Below are positions 10,801 to 18,296 of a DNA stretch of 30,702 bases, one piece after another. The position numbers and the translations under genes are program-made. This stretch comes from Mycolicibacterium tusciae JS617. GTDB lineage: Bacteria > Actinomycetota > Actinomycetes > Mycobacteriales > Mycobacteriaceae. Under the pieces are notes generated by a model, which was not told the DNA's origin, did no database searches, and saw nothing but the letters and a program-made list of their open reading frames with translations. How positions within the stretch are numbered: position 1 is the stretch's first letter; each line of letters starts with the position of its first letter. Location of the stretch: the NCBI RefSeq assembly GCF_000243415.2, contig NZ_AGJJ02000002.1:1-30702 (forward strand), read 5' to 3'.

Positions 10801-11400
10801 CGCCTGCTTATTAGGCACCAACACATGGGTGTGCAGATGCGGATCCCCCGCCCGCGACGTCTCGTGCTGATAGGCCGCCGCCACCAAACCCGGCAACCGA
10901 ACCAGGTCCTTGCGCCCCGACACCGGGTTGTGCACCCGGGTATAGCCGGCATGAGTGTGCAGATACTCCAACGCCTCACCCAACGCGGTGTTGTGCGCCT
11001 CCACCACCGCCTTAGACGCCACCCCACCGGTGTCCAACGCCCGCAACAACGACACCGACTTCGGGGCGCAGAACGTCAAATCGAAACCCCGATTCGACCG
11101 CGCAGAAAACGCCCGACCACACGCCCCACCCGGCGCGACCCCCTCATCCAACCAACGGGCCACCACATCCAAATCCGCTTCCCCGCCGGCCCGATCCGCG
11201 GCACTCAAACCACACAACGCGCCCGCCGCCTCGCCGTCGCCGGCGCACATCCACACCGGGGCACGGGTCTCCCCCTCGGAGTAGTACTCCCCCAAACCAC
11301 CGCCAGCCTTTTGCCGATCCAGGCTCGCTGCCACCGTCGCCCGCGACGTGTCGTTGTAGTAGCGCACCGACCACAACTTCAACGGCGCAATCGTCAACAC
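7849..11400 (-). CDS. MobF (TraA/TrwC-type) relaxase-helicase
   Basis: Conjugative relaxase that nicks oriT and unwinds the transferred strand. GTG 11400 ([17 protein letters not shown]) is preferred over ATG 11469, because 11469 falls inside a likely -10 element; this gives 1183 aa. Visible features: paired tyrosines YY at about 14-15 and again in GEYY at about 39-40 (catalytic Tyr candidates), the three-histidine metal motif DPHLHTHV at about 187-193, RecD-like helicase Walker A PAGAGKTT at about 478-485, and Walker B VIDEAG at about 548-553. GDGRQLSP and [13 protein letters not shown] are further SF1 motifs. The C-terminus ends in RDRSQ-type repeats. The plasmid has no visible VirB/VirD4 genes, so it is probably mobilised rather than self-transmissible. 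Confidence 0.9.
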   Translation of the reverse strand: MLTIAPLKLWSVRYYNDTSRATVAASLDRQKAGGGLGEYYSEGETRAPVWMCAGDGEAAGALCGLSAADRAGGEADLDVVARWLDEGVAPGGACGRAFSARSNRGFDLTFCAPKSVSLLRALDTGGVASKAVVEAHNTALGEALEYLHTHAGYTRVHNPVSGRKDLVRLPGLVAAAYQHETSRAGDPHLHTHVLVPNKQARTDGVLVAIDSDALWHEAKAAGIIYQTVLRQELNTLLGVEWDRVDPHSGMAEIAGVDRAVLTAAAQRSTQLAAWASKNLVVDSAGVSAAQLARAQKATRPRKPEHRPWAELKAEWAGRFGADLVIDETAQQQAREQRLVAAAGAVMEWVNAAVAGIDKAAFTRADLIEALGAAMPVTIADTPHGPRWVAETLADAVGMRITAERAPHEREGHDRFTAAPIIAEEQALYELIAVRDQRAALPAETVETVVEAAGLSADQGAAIGAIATSPWLIQSLSAPAGAGKTTSLRALREAAHRGGKRRVLVAAPTGKAADVALAEGAGDVGGTIAGALKALREQRLQLDPETLLVIDEAGMAGTAALRELLAAASSAGTKTVLVGDGRQLSPVKARGGMFTGLCADLPWSQHLSEVWRMHDAGERAASLGIRDGDGAALADAVGWYRDHDRLRLGDPVAMAQDAFDAWMSEHNRDGGGDSLLIADRWEIADALNERIHRHRVNEDAETVTGARRHRIGAGDVVISRRNDPTIEVSRRGSKGGELVAVTDAPVRNGQRWNVIAVDAEGDRIAARRIGDNALAVFDGEYLHTHVHHGYAVTVHAAQGATAARCHAVLSTTGRRRAAYVAMTRGRESNTVYLYDRVAGEGDHEHGPQPQPGVHQARRGDDQDAAGALRALLDRDDDARTVADTAAATDREQLPEPVAGLLDARAHALEKVRTVHELGVEVDWLAQIGGISARAACYKTGTATLGRLLGEEALDQDQCGVAAGIVGTIDTVQSLHFDTQTAAEKPALLAAVTACTRAEGVATVLLPATEQASHDALGYAGGAVVHSADTLLAEFDTLEPDTVKSRSRFCGAFVIVDDADHLQPDQLIRLAGHARTRGSKLVLVTTDTHPPRPGPSRHLTDVAAVFLPWAHHRGTSIEEPDTAIGRAQRDSTRRSTDPHIAEMLDRATELINTCQQRYGYLGRHRDRSQDRSQDRSRDDDYGLGL
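7879..7914 (+). repeat. Three tandem 12-bp repeats in the relaxase 3' end
   Basis: GCTGCGGTCYTG occurs three times in tandem (7879, 7891, 7903, the last with TCG at its end). On the minus strand it encodes the charged repeat [12 protein letters not shown] before DDDYGLGL. In-frame tandem growth would lengthen a disordered tail without breaking the relaxase. Confidence 0.7.
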
Positions 11401-11464
11401 CTGACCAACACTCCGATCACCACAACGCCCCGGGCCAGGGCACGCCCGGCGCGCCCCGCGCCTG

Positions 11465-11494
11465 ATCATCGCACACTCTGTGCAAATGTGCCAA
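11465..11494 (-). promoter_or_regulatory. Relaxase promoter with operator between -35 and -10
   Basis: On the minus strand, TTGGCA (11494-11489) and GATGAT (11470-11465) are separated by 18 bp. The inverted repeat GCACA-CTC-TGTGC (11471-11483) lies within that spacer, the classic place for a repressor. The predicted transcript start is near 11458, upstream of GTG 11400. The regulator is unknown; plasmid relaxases are often autoregulated. Confidence 0.5.
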
Positions 11495-11785
11495 TGTTGT
11501 GGTTGGTCGGCAGGGATTTTAGGTGTGGCGAGCCGGTAGGTAGGTGGCCAGTGCTGCTGCTGGCAGGTAACGGGAAGCAGGGGGCGGATCGGTGGCTGAC
11601 GAAGGCCACGAAGACGACGGGCAGCAGCTTTGAGTAGTGCTGGGCGGTGGTGGCTAACGCTGGTGCGCGGTTGCCGCCGCGCGGGCAGCTGGCTCTACAC
11701 GAGGCGGTGGCCAGTGCCGAACTCTCTGGACATCGCCTGGGCGCACCAGCGGTGGCCGAGCCGGTCGGTCAACTCCGTGGAGTTT
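11495..11785. other. Intergenic region between the two relaxase genes, candidate oriT
   Basis: No gene is supported here; plus-strand frames are antisense shadows. Visible structure: CCAA/TTGG arms at about 11491-11506, a 5-bp inverted repeat GCCAG/CTGGC at 11547-11564 enclosing CTG triplets, and a GGTAGGTAGGTGG run just before it. Origins of transfer often lie beside the relaxase gene, so this and 11401-11494 are the best oriT candidates. I see no nic site that I recognise. Confidence 0.3.
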
Positions 11786-13411
11786 TCAGCCGCCCTGGAT
11801 TTCGGGGCTGGTGTAGCGCTGGGCGCCGGCGGGGCGGTACACGCTGGAACCGTCGCGGCGACGCGGCACACCGGGTTCGTCGGGATCGTCGTCGGCGCTT
11901 GCGGGGTGGGTGATGCTGTGTGGTGGACGCAGCGCGGCCTCGGTGATCCGCTGCGCCAGCCCATCCACGGCGGCGTGCCCGGTGGCGCGGATGCGGCGCT
12001 GGGCTTCAGCGGCGACGTTGGTGGGCGCCCAGGTGTCCCGGCTCGCCGAGACCGTGGCGATCACCGCAGCGGCTTGAGCATCCACCCACGCCCCGGTGAC
12101 ATCGACGCTGCACGGCGCCTGCTTGTTCGATAGGCAGTCGGTCAGCATTGCAGTGAGGTTGTCTTCACCGCCCAGGCATGCCACCGCTTCAGCGCGCCAC
12201 TGCTGGCGCTGCTCGGTCTGTGAGCGGGGCTCGTGTGTGGCCTCACGCGTCGCCAGGTTGGCTCGACGACGCAGCGCGATGGATTCGGTGGTGGCGGGTT
12301 CGCGGCCGTGATCGGTCACGAATTCTTGGGCCAGCACCGCGTACTGGTCGTTGATTTCCGCACGCCGCGAGGACCACAACACGATCAACTCCGGGGCCAC
12401 CCCGATGATCTCGCGGACCTCCCGTTTACCGGCGTCGGCGTCCCCGCGCTCAGCGAATCCCAACCCCAACTCCTGGCCCAGGTAGGCCTCTATGCGGGTG
12501 TTGTACAACTCAGAAGCGGTCACCTTCGCCGCGTACAGCGGGCGCCCGTCCAGGGAATGCCAGCGCCAAAAACCGTCGAGGCCACAGGCGCGAACCTTGT
12601 TCGACACCACCACATGGGTGCGCAGACCAGGATCACCGGCGCGGGTATCGCGGTGGGTGAACGACGCGTAAATGAACCCCTCGGTATCGATTTGGGCCGC
12701 GCCGTTAGCACCGACTCGGGTGTAGGCCGCGGTGTCTTGGAGCATGTCTAAGGCGTCGTTGACCGCCCGGTGGTGGCAGTCCTCAATGGTCTTGGCGATC
12801 GGCGGCGGGGCCAACGCATGCAACGCCGCGACACTTTTGACCGGGACAAACATCAAGTCATACCCGGCCACCGAGGACATCAACTTCCGGCTGCTGCCGG
12901 TGATGAACCCGGTCAGCTCACGTTCATCACCGGGGGCGCGGCCATATTTTTCTTCAAAGATGTCCCGGGCGATCCGGGTCTGTATCTGTGTGCGCACCGG
13001 CTCGGCGATCGTGGCGTTCTTGTGCTGGCCACCGGCGAGGTTGTGGTCGCGGTAGGCCGCCGCCAGGCGCACCCGCCATGCGTTTTGCCCGGCATCAACT
13101 TTGAAAAGCCGACCTAACCTGGTGGCCGCCACCGCGACATTCCTCGACGAGGTTTGGGCCATCAGCGAACGGGTCAACGCCTCGGCGTTGGGGTGCACAC
13201 CACGCCCGAACAACGCCTCCAGCTGGTCCTCAGTGACCTCCGAGCCCGGCTCCACCGTCCACAGCGGAGCATTTTCATCGGTGGCCACGAAACGCTCCTG
13301 TCCGGCGGCCAGCCCGGCTAACCCGCGCCCACCCCAGTGGCCCGCGGCTTTCCGACGAACCAGGTACAGGTATCCAGTCCCGGCGGCCAGCTTGTAGCTA
13401 TCCATCACCAT
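11786..13411 (-). CDS. Degenerate MobF relaxase-like protein without helicase
   Basis: ATG 13411 (MVMDSYKLAAGTGYLYLVRR) is the family-like start; the upstream extension to 13717 overlaps rep out of frame and is rejected. Product about 541 aa. The N-terminus matches TraA-type relaxases (KLAAGTGYLYLVRR, then GHWGGRGLAGL), but the stretch normally between these blocks looks shortened. The metal triad is damaged: DPGLRTHVV stands where the family has DPHLHTHV, so two of three histidines are lost. No Walker A or helicase follows, and it stops at 11786. It starts 86 bp after the rep stop. It is either a decaying paralogue or a non-nicking accessory protein; the long intact frame slightly favours the latter. 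Confidence 0.75.
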   Translation of the reverse strand: MVMDSYKLAAGTGYLYLVRRKAAGHWGGRGLAGLAAGQERFVATDENAPLWTVEPGSEVTEDQLEALFGRGVHPNAEALTRSLMAQTSSRNVAVAATRLGRLFKVDAGQNAWRVRLAAAYRDHNLAGGQHKNATIAEPVRTQIQTRIARDIFEEKYGRAPGDERELTGFITGSSRKLMSSVAGYDLMFVPVKSVAALHALAPPPIAKTIEDCHHRAVNDALDMLQDTAAYTRVGANGAAQIDTEGFIYASFTHRDTRAGDPGLRTHVVVSNKVRACGLDGFWRWHSLDGRPLYAAKVTASELYNTRIEAYLGQELGLGFAERGDADAGKREVREIIGVAPELIVLWSSRRAEINDQYAVLAQEFVTDHGREPATTESIALRRRANLATREATHEPRSQTEQRQQWRAEAVACLGGEDNLTAMLTDCLSNKQAPCSVDVTGAWVDAQAAAVIATVSASRDTWAPTNVAAEAQRRIRATGHAAVDGLAQRITEAALRPPHSITHPASADDDPDEPGVPRRRDGSSVYRPAGAQRYTSPEIQGG

Positions 13412-13496
13412 TCGCACACTAGGAAGATTTGACGACACTTTCCCAGAGACATTTCCCGCCCGCCCCGCCGCCGGGCGCACCAATTCGCCGCCCGGA

Positions 13497-14558
13497 TCAC
13501 AGAAGCGCTCCCGGTTGGCGGTGGCGAGCTGTAGCCAAGATCGCGCGGATTTCTGCTTTCGCGGCGACGACACGGGCTTGCTGGGCCGGCGACAGCGGTT
13601 GGGCCGTTGCTTCTTCCGGGCTGGCGGCGTAGCCGCCGTTTTCCGGCGGCCCGCAGGGTCGCCAGTCCAGCCGCCGGAGGCGGCTGGACAAGAATGCTGC
13701 GGGCCGGTGGATGTCATCAGGCCAGGACCAGCCGCGCGTTGCCATGTCGGCGTTCAGTGCGTCGGTGATAGCCCGCGCTGACCACAGCTGGGGGTCGATT
13801 CCGGCGGCGGTGATCGCATCGCAGATCGCCCCGATGTGTGCGCTGTCGAGGCCGTGACAGCGGTTCACTAACTGCGCGGCCAGCCGTTGGGTCTGCAGCG
13901 GTCGTGGCGCGGCCCGATAGGGCTGGCGCTTTCTTGCAAGACCCCCTGCGGCGCGCTCGAGCGCGCTTGGTGAGTACTTACCAACAGAAGGTAAAAGACA
14001 ACTACCCGCCTTCGGCGGTAGGTCGGGATTGTGCACAACCGGTCGCGGTTGGCGGCGCGAGATCAGGTGATACACCGAGGGTCGCCGGCCTGATGCCGGG
14101 GTGCCCGGTGAGCCGTGTCCGCGTTGGGCTTCTACTGCCCACCCTGCGACTCTCAGCAGCCGCCACGCCACTGTGACCGTGTCTGGGCTACAACCCACCC
14201 GATCAGCGATCCTGGCCCGGGTGACGGCCACGTGGCGGCCGGTGCCGTGATCGGCATGCTCGGCCATCACCGCCGCGATCGCCAGCAGTGTGGCAGCGGT
14301 GATCGATACCCGCGCCGAAGTCTTGGTAGCTGCGAACGCGGGCGAGGACGCCCACTGCTCCAAGTTGGTAAGCCAGCTCTCGCGGCTGGTCCACATCGGT
14401 GTGCCGGGCGCACACGCGCCCACACGCTCGATCCACCCGCGCCGAGCAACAGACTGCGCAGCCCGGGTTAGACGGGGAGAAAAATCACGATTAAGGCACG
14501 CAGTGCGCGGCGCAGCTAGACCACCGGGCAGGCATGGCTTATCGTGAGACGAGTCCAC
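13497..14558 (-). CDS. Putative plasmid replication initiator (winged-helix protein)
   Basis: GTG 14558 chosen (TTG 14561 is adjacent); AAAGGGA lies about 9 nt upstream. Product about 353 aa. The middle carries a helix-turn-helix (TRARIADRVGCSPDTVTVAW, about residues 115-135), followed by a wing-like RGHGSPG segment. The C-terminus (LNADMATRGWSWPDDIHRP, then AAFLSSRLRRLDW) resembles Rep-like proteins of actinobacterial plasmids. No other Rep candidate exists in the window, which supports the assignment. Upstream is a hairpin leader, downstream the degenerate relaxase. The oriV is likely near 14562-14720 but I see no clear iterons. An alternative is a transcriptional regulator of transfer genes. 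Confidence 0.6.
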   Translation of the reverse strand: MDSSHDKPCLPGGLAAPRTACLNRDFSPRLTRAAQSVARRGWIERVGACAPGTPMWTSRESWLTNLEQWASSPAFAATKTSARVSITAATLLAIAAVMAEHADHGTGRHVAVTRARIADRVGCSPDTVTVAWRLLRVAGWAVEAQRGHGSPGTPASGRRPSVYHLISRRQPRPVVHNPDLPPKAGSCLLPSVGKYSPSALERAAGGLARKRQPYRAAPRPLQTQRLAAQLVNRCHGLDSAHIGAICDAITAAGIDPQLWSARAITDALNADMATRGWSWPDDIHRPAAFLSSRLRRLDWRPCGPPENGGYAASPEEATAQPLSPAQQARVVAAKAEIRAILATARHRQPGALL

Positions 14559-14597
14559 CAAGACACGTCCCTTTCAGGGGCAACAGGTGCGGACCTG

Positions 14598-14620
14598 AAA
14601 CCGAGCGGCTAACTCGGTTT
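14598..14620. promoter_or_regulatory. Hairpin in the rep leader
   Basis: AAACCGAG and CTCGGTTT form a perfect 8-bp stem with a 7-nt loop, 40 bp upstream of the rep start. It lies between the strong terminator and rep and could control rep expression (copy number) or be part of the origin. No T-tract follows on the minus strand. Confidence 0.4.
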
Positions 14621-14632
14621 GAACCCTCAGAC

Positions 14633-14654
14633 AAGGCCCCCGCATGGGGGCCTT
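14633..14654. terminator. Strong GC-rich hairpin, terminator of the 73-aa gene
   Basis: AAGGCCCCC and GGGGGCCTT form a perfect 9-bp stem with a GCAT loop. It sits between the stop of the 73-aa gene (14725) and the rep leader, isolating rep from upstream minus-strand transcription. A good T-tract is lacking, as is common for mycobacterial hairpin terminators. Confidence 0.65.
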
Positions 14655-14724
14655 CGTCATGTCAGGCGATCTGCACCACTATGGATTTATGACCATCTGC
14701 CCGGACGTACCCGGGCTGCGGTGC

Positions 14725-14946
14725 TCACATCGCCAACGGCAACCCCTCCTGCGTCTTATTGAGTTCGCGCACAAGCTCCGGGTGCCCGGTGTGCTCCGCG
14801 AGTAGGTCCGCCACGTACTGGCCCATAGGTATGCCCAGAGCGGCGGCCTCAGCCTTGACAGTCTCGTAAACAATGCGGGCTGGCCGCGTGCTGATCTGCC
14901 CTCGGTCGCCCTTGTGTGTGCTGCGCTGAGCCATAAAGCAAGACAC
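14725..14946 (-). CDS. Small conserved protein, antitoxin- or RHH-like
   Basis: 73 aa from GTG 14946 (GGCGGG about 9 nt upstream); ATG 14934 (MAQRSTHKGDRG) is an alternative without a clear ribosome-binding site. The segment RPARIVYETVKAEAAALGIP followed by GQYVADLLAEHTGHPELVRE is a pattern I associate with a widespread mycobacterial small family, often described as antitoxin-like. The short N-terminal strand followed by two helices would fit a ribbon-helix-helix protein. No toxin-like gene is adjacent, so it may be an orphan regulator. An inverted repeat at 14964-14976 directly upstream may be its operator. Confidence 0.65.
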   Translation of the reverse strand: MSCFMAQRSTHKGDRGQISTRPARIVYETVKAEAAALGIPMGQYVADLLAEHTGHPELVRELNKTQEGLPLAM

Positions 14947-14963
14947 TGCCAGCGTCCCGCCTT

Positions 14964-14976
14964 GTTAGCTGCTAAC
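14964..14976. promoter_or_regulatory. Inverted repeat upstream of the 73-aa gene
   Basis: GTTAGC-T-GCTAAC, perfect 6-bp arms with a 1-bp centre, 18 bp before the GTG at 14946. Position and size suit an autoregulatory operator. Confidence 0.4.
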
Positions 14977-15086
14977 GACACGCCTTGGGGGACACCCAAA
15001 AAAAACCGGGCTTACACGGGCGATGCGGCCAGATACGGCCCAGTGGGCTATCATTGGCATGTCTGCGGCAATAGCTGCAGGAAGTG

Positions 15087-15124
15087 AGCCCGAGACCCGG
15101 CCGGACGACCGTGGCGCTCGGGCT
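15087..15124 (-). terminator. Possible terminator downstream of the DUF3800-like gene
   Basis: AGCCCGAG and CTCGGGCT are perfect 8-bp arms separated by 22 bp that are themselves GC-rich. It lies 22 bp after the stop of the DUF3800-like gene on the minus strand. The loop is long and there is no T-tract, so termination is only a guess. Confidence 0.3.
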
Positions 15125-15145
15125 TCGCGCATATCTGGACGGGGT

Positions 15146-15513
15146 TTAGACCGTCTGCACCGTGATGACCGGTCGAATGTGAGACCGCCAGTGCCCGCCT
15201 TTCGCCCAGCACCAGGCGAAGGCGTCTGGGATTCCGAGTAGCTGTTCGGTGGCGGCCCTCCGGTGTTCGTAGCGCATTGTGGTCTCGTGGCCCGCAGCCC
15301 GGACAGTGCGGTAGAGCAGCCGCCGATCGGATTGCACGAGTGTCTCGTCCAGGTCTAGGACGATCAAGGTCTCGGCATCGCTGGCGGCCAGATCGTCCAC
15401 CAGCGCGGCCAGACAGGCGGCCCGCGCACGCACCTGAGTGCGGTATCTGCGGCCCGCGTCATAGACCGTCGCCCGAAGGTCTGCGGCTGCCAGTGCTTTT
15501 GCGATGGTCTCTT
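15146..15513 (-). pseudogene. DUF3800-like protein, C-terminal part (interrupted by IS copy 1)
   Basis: Frame reading ETIAKALAAADLRATVYD through LIVLDLDETLVQSDRRLLYR to VITVQTV. Removing 15514-16761 and one TCTT duplication joins it in frame to the fragment at 16762-16931, giving a 177-aa protein. The restored protein has VYVDETKH at the start, HHLHMKDE near residue 50 and an acidic LDLDE strand in the second half, in keeping with the DUF3800 family (an RNase H-like fold; several members occur on mobile elements). As it stands the gene has no native start. Confidence 0.7.
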
Positions 15514-15593
15514 TGAGGTGAGCCCGTCGTAGTGGTCCAGTCATTGTGGGACTCTGTTGCCCGGTGTTCGGGCGAGGAAGAATCAACAACGAC

Positions 15594-15881
15594 ATGGCAT
15601 CGAACAAGCGCCGGCGGCATACGCCGGATCAGATCATCCGCAAGCTCGCCGAGGGCAACAAGCTCCTGGGGGCCGGCCAGGAGCTCGACGAGGTGTGCCG
15701 ACACCTGCAGATCGCGGAGTCGACGTGGCATCGCTGGCTTGCCCAGTACGGCGGCATGAAAGCCAACGAGGCCAAACGGCTCAAAGAACTCGAGGCCGAG
15801 AACACCCGATTGAAGAAGTTGGTCGCCAACCAGGCCCTCGACATCGACATGCTCAAGGAGATCTCGGCGGGAAACTTCTGA
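15594..15881 (+). CDS. IS3-family transposase OrfA, copy 1
   Basis: ATG 15594 (MASNKRRRHTPDQIIRKLAE), 95 aa; a purine-rich AGGAAGA lies upstream at a slightly long distance. It has a helix-turn-helix (LDEVCRHLQIAESTWHRW, about residues 28-45), which binds the IS ends, and a leucine-zipper-like helix (RLKELEAENTRLKKLVANQA, about 60-80) for multimerisation. The slippery heptamer G GGA AAC at 15869-15875, just before the stop, allows a -1 shift into OrfB to make the 379-aa OrfAB transposase. Confidence 0.9.
   Translation: MASNKRRRHTPDQIIRKLAEGNKLLGAGQELDEVCRHLQIAESTWHRWLAQYGGMKANEAKRLKELEAENTRLKKLVANQALDIDMLKEISAGNF
15869..15875 (+). promoter_or_regulatory. Programmed -1 frameshift heptamer G GGA AAC
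   Basis: A perfect X XXY YYZ slippery site in the OrfA frame (GCG GGA AAC TTC TGA). Slipping gives GGG AAA C and enters the OrfB frame. It sits 3 nt before the OrfA stop codon. The same site is at 25398-25404 (minus) in copy 2. Confidence 0.85.
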
Positions 15882-16732
15882 CCCCGAACCGCAAGCGCCG
15901 CGCCGTCACGGCGCTGCGCGACCGGTTCGGGGTTTCCGAGCGCCGCGCCTGCACAGTGGTTGGCCTGCACCGTTCCACGATGCGCCTGACACCGCCGCCG
16001 ATCACCACCGAGGAGGCCGAGTTGCGCGCCTGGCTGCGCCGGTTCTCCACTGACCGGCCCCGCTGGGGATGGCGGCGGGCAGCCAAGATGGCCCGCCGAG
16101 CCGGCTGGCAGGTCAACAACAAGCGCATCCGTCGTCTGTGGCGCGAGGAGGGCCTCCGCGTCCCGCAGCGCCGCAAGAAGAAGCGTCTGACCGGTATCGG
16201 TATCGCCGTGGGCGCGATGTCACCGATTCGTCCGAACGTCATCTGGGCGATGGACTTCCAGTTCGACACCACCGCCGATGGCCGCACCTTGAAGATGTTG
16301 AACGTCATCGACGAGTTCACCCGCGAAGCCCTCGCGATCGAAGTCGATCGTGGCATCGACGCCGACGGCGTCGTCGACGTGCTGGATCGCCTGGCTCTGC
16401 ACCACGGTGCGCCGCACTACGTGCGCTTCGACAACGGTCCCGAGTTCGTGGCCCACGCGGTCAGTGATTGGTGCCGATTCAACAGTGCTGGTTCACTTTT
16501 CATCGATCCGGGCTCGCCTTGGCAGAACGCCTGGATCGAGTCGTTCAACGGCAGGCTTCGTGATGAACTGCTCAACTCATGGCGCTTCGACTCGCTCCTG
16601 GAAGCCCGCGTGATCATCGAGGACTGGCGGGTCGACTACAACGCCAACAGGCCCCACTCCGCCCATGGCGAGCTCACCCCTGCCGAGTTCGCTCTACAGT
16701 GGACCACGACCCACCAACCCCAAGTCGCATAG
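15869..16732 (+). CDS. IS3-family transposase OrfB (DDE integrase domain), copy 1
   Basis: Read by -1 slippage from OrfA; the open frame upstream of 15869 is an OrfA shadow. From KLLTPNRKRRAV it has an HTH_21-like region, then the rve integrase core: D in WAMDFQFD, D in RFDNGPEF and E in WIESFNGRL. The last D and E are separated by 35 residues, the IS3 D-35-E signature. The C-terminal HSAHGELTPAEF is typical of the family. The frame looks intact and active. Confidence 0.9.
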   Translation, partial: GKLLTPNRKRRAVTALRDRFGVSERRACTVVGLHRSTMRLTPPPITTEEAELRAWLRRFSTDRPRWGWRRAAKMARRAGWQVNNKRIRRLWREEGLRVPQRRKKKRLTGIGIAVGAMSPIRPNVIWAMDFQFDTTADGRTLKMLNVIDEFTREALAIEVDRGIDADGVVDVLDRLALHHGAPHYVRFDNGPEFVAHAVSDWCRFNSAGSLFIDPGSPWQNAWIESFNGRLRDELLNSWRFDSLLEARVIIEDWRVDYNANRPHSAHGELTPAEFALQWTTTHQPQVA

Positions 16733-16761
16733 CGACTGGACCACCAAACGGGTCCCCCTCA

Positions 16762-16931
16762 TCTTTCCGACCGTCTGCCTCGTCCTTCATATGGAGGTGG
16801 TGCTGGCCCGGCTTGAGCAGATCGTGAACGACAGCGCGAGCCGAAGTGAGATCCTCCCCAAGGACGACTGCCGCCACCATCAAGTAGTCGCGGTGTTTGG
16901 TCTCGTCGACGTAGACGTGGCGAGCGGTCAC
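16762..16931 (-). pseudogene. DUF3800-like protein, N-terminal part (interrupted by IS copy 1)
   Basis: GTG 16931 with GGAG 6 nt upstream starts MTARHVYVDETKHRDYLMVA. The VYVDE strand is the DUF3800 signature position. The frame continues to HMKDEADGRK at the TCTT duplication. Past that point the current frame reads into IS sequence and stops inside the element. Confidence 0.7.
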
Positions 16932-17112
16932 GAAACGCTCCGACCGTCGGATAATCCGCGGGCGTGCGAGCGATTGAACATGTCGATACGTAGACCTACC
17001 TGCATGCGGGAGACGTTAGCGAGCAGGGGTGCACGGGCTCGTGATCAGCGCGTATTCCCGACGATGTGCCGGGTTTCACCCCACCTGAATATTTGTTGGA
17101 CTCCTTTAGGTG

Positions 17113-17140
17113 CGATAAAGCTAGCTAGCTAGCTTTATCG
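17113..17140. repeat. 28-bp perfect palindrome with GCTAGC core at the end of the partition operon
   Basis: The half CGATAAAGCTAGCT is followed by its exact complement. The stop codon of the RHH gene lies inside it. As RNA it folds into a long hairpin (bidirectional terminator). As DNA it could be a centromere or recombination site. A related run of CTAG repeats lies at the other flank of the operon (18297-18309). Confidence 0.7.
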
Positions 17141-17385
17141 TTGCTAAGCCAGGCGCGCAGATGTTCTGTTAGTAGGTCTTGCATGGTGCGGCCTTCCAGC
17201 GCCAGGCGGGCTTTGACCTGGCGCACCAGCTCAACATCTGCGCGGAAGTTGACCTGCTGGGTTACTACGGCCGGTGGTACGACCGCAGCGGGGGGTGCGT
17301 CACGGGCCTCGCGCGGTATGGCGGGATGGCTGCGCGTTGCCCGCTCGCTCAGCGTGCTTGGTCGGCCTTCCGGTCGCGCGCTCAT
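17125..17385 (-). CDS. Ribbon-helix-helix partition partner (ParG/CopG-like)
   Basis: 86 aa from ATG 17385, which overlaps the parA stop (ATGA). The N-terminus is a proline- and alanine-rich flexible tail. The RHH domain is VTQQVNFRADVELVRQ followed by ALEGRTMQDLLTEHLRAWL (about residues 41-82). Small RHH proteins after ParA bind the centromere, stimulate the ATPase with their tail and repress the operon. The 15-bp-arm inverted repeat upstream of parA is the natural candidate binding site. Confidence 0.75.
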   Translation of the reverse strand: MSARPEGRPSTLSERATRSHPAIPREARDAPPAAVVPPAVVTQQVNFRADVELVRQVKARLALEGRTMQDLLTEHLRAWLSNDKAS

Positions 17386-18182
17386 CGGGTGCGCTCCCCC
17401 ACTGCGGCGAGGACCGCGCGCAATTTATCGACGTACATCTCATGCAAGACGGCAGCTTTCGGGTCGGGCCACTGATCGAGTCCCACGCCGGCCTCCTGCG
17501 CTTCAGCGATCCACGTCAGGCGATGTATCGGCGGATCGAGCACCGCGATCCCCAGCGCCGAGGCGGCACTGCGAATATCTGCACACCAGCGGTCCATGCG
17601 CCGGGTGTATGTGTAGCCGTTGATGATCGTCCCGGCGATCACGAGGGCGGGGTTGGTGTACTCGCGCACGATGTCGATGGTGTCCAGCAGTCGATCCAAC
17701 CCGTTAAGGGCGTACTGCCCGGGGTCGGTGACGATCACCAGCGCATCAGCGGCTGATAGCGCGTTGATAGTGAGCTGATCGAGACTCGGCGGACAATCTA
17801 ATACCACCAGGTCATAGCGTGCGGCCACGCTCGCCAGGGCGCGGCGCAGCCGGAGCTCCCGGCCGGCCTTCTGAATGACGAGGGTCTGCTGCGCGTCAGC
17901 GAGATCCTCGCCGCCGGCAGGCACCACATCGACCCCCTCCCACTCCGAGGCGACGATCGCCGCGTCGAGGCGGTCACCGCTGCCCAGCACGGTCGCCAAT
18001 GAGTGCTCTAAGCCGGCACCCTGATACTCGGGCGCCAGCGTCGCCGTGAGGTTCGCCTGCGCGTCCGCGTCGACCGCCAGCACTCGCAATCCCTCCCCCG
18101 CGGCCGCCCGGACCAGATTCGCCGTGGTCAGCGTCTTCCCGACGCCACCCTTCTGGTTGGCTACCGCCACCGTCATCCCCAT
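17382..18182 (-). CDS. parA: ParA-family partition ATPase
   Basis: Deviant Walker A KGGVGKTLTT about residue 10, Walker A' VVLDCPPSLDQLT in the middle, and a VLAVDADAQANLT strand. Length about 266 aa without an N-terminal helix-turn-helix, so it is the short (type Ib-like) class, paired with a small RHH partner. Start at ATG 18182 has AAAGG 8-9 nt upstream; ATG 18176 and GTG 18191 are alternatives. Function: segregation of plasmid copies at division. It overlaps the downstream RHH gene by 4 bp. Confidence 0.92.
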   Translation of the reverse strand: MGMTVAVANQKGGVGKTLTTANLVRAAAGEGLRVLAVDADAQANLTATLAPEYQGAGLEHSLATVLGSGDRLDAAIVASEWEGVDVVPAGGEDLADAQQTLVIQKAGRELRLRRALASVAARYDLVVLDCPPSLDQLTINALSAADALVIVTDPGQYALNGLDRLLDTIDIVREYTNPALVIAGTIINGYTYTRRMDRWCADIRSAASALGIAVLDPPIHRLTWIAEAQEAGVGLDQWPDPKAAVLHEMYVDKLRAVLAAVGERTR

Positions 18183-18196
18183 ACCTCGCACCCTTT

Positions 18197-18232
18197 CTTC
18201 CTCGCAAGCTGTTAACCCAGCTTGCGAGGAAG
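18197..18232. promoter_or_regulatory. Operator of parA: 15-bp-arm inverted repeat
   Basis: CTTCCTCGCAAGCTG and CAGCTTGCGAGGAAG are perfect arms around TTAACC, from just upstream of the parA start to the edge of its predicted -10. Autorepression by the RHH partner, or a centromere function, is inferred. A further small repeat TTGCT-AGTA-AGCAA lies at 18278-18291. Confidence 0.65.
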
Positions 18233-18259
18233 CTATACACCACGCAACCTGTGCTGCAA
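18232..18259 (-). promoter_or_regulatory. parA promoter
   Basis: On the minus strand, TTGCAG (18259-18254) and TATAGC (18237-18232) are 16 bp apart. The -10 abuts the operator, so a bound repressor would block open-complex formation. Confidence 0.55.
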
Positions 18260-18296
18260 TATCGTTATCAACCCGGTTTGCTAGTAAGCAATGATC

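Larger units (their letters stand above)
15514..16761 (+). mobile_element. IS3-family element (IS407-group-like), copy 1, 1248 bp
   Basis: Terminal inverted repeats begin TGAGGTGAGCCCGT (left) and TGAGGGGGACCCGT (right, minus strand) and continue into a shared GTGGTCCAGTC. The element is flanked by a 4-bp direct repeat TCTT (15510-15513 and 16762-16765). Four-bp duplications and an OrfA with a leucine-rich C-terminal helix fit the IS407 group. It encodes OrfA and OrfB in a -1 relation. By frame, protein and length it is identical to the copy at 24512-25759. It splits a DUF3800-like gene. Confidence 0.95.

Noticed and set aside
10126..11637. 503-aa plus-strand open frame
   Set aside because: Antisense to the relaxase N-terminus; Arg/His-rich text typical of a shadow frame.
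13412..13717. Longer start for the degenerate relaxase
   Set aside because: The extension overlaps the rep gene out of frame and lacks relaxase similarity.
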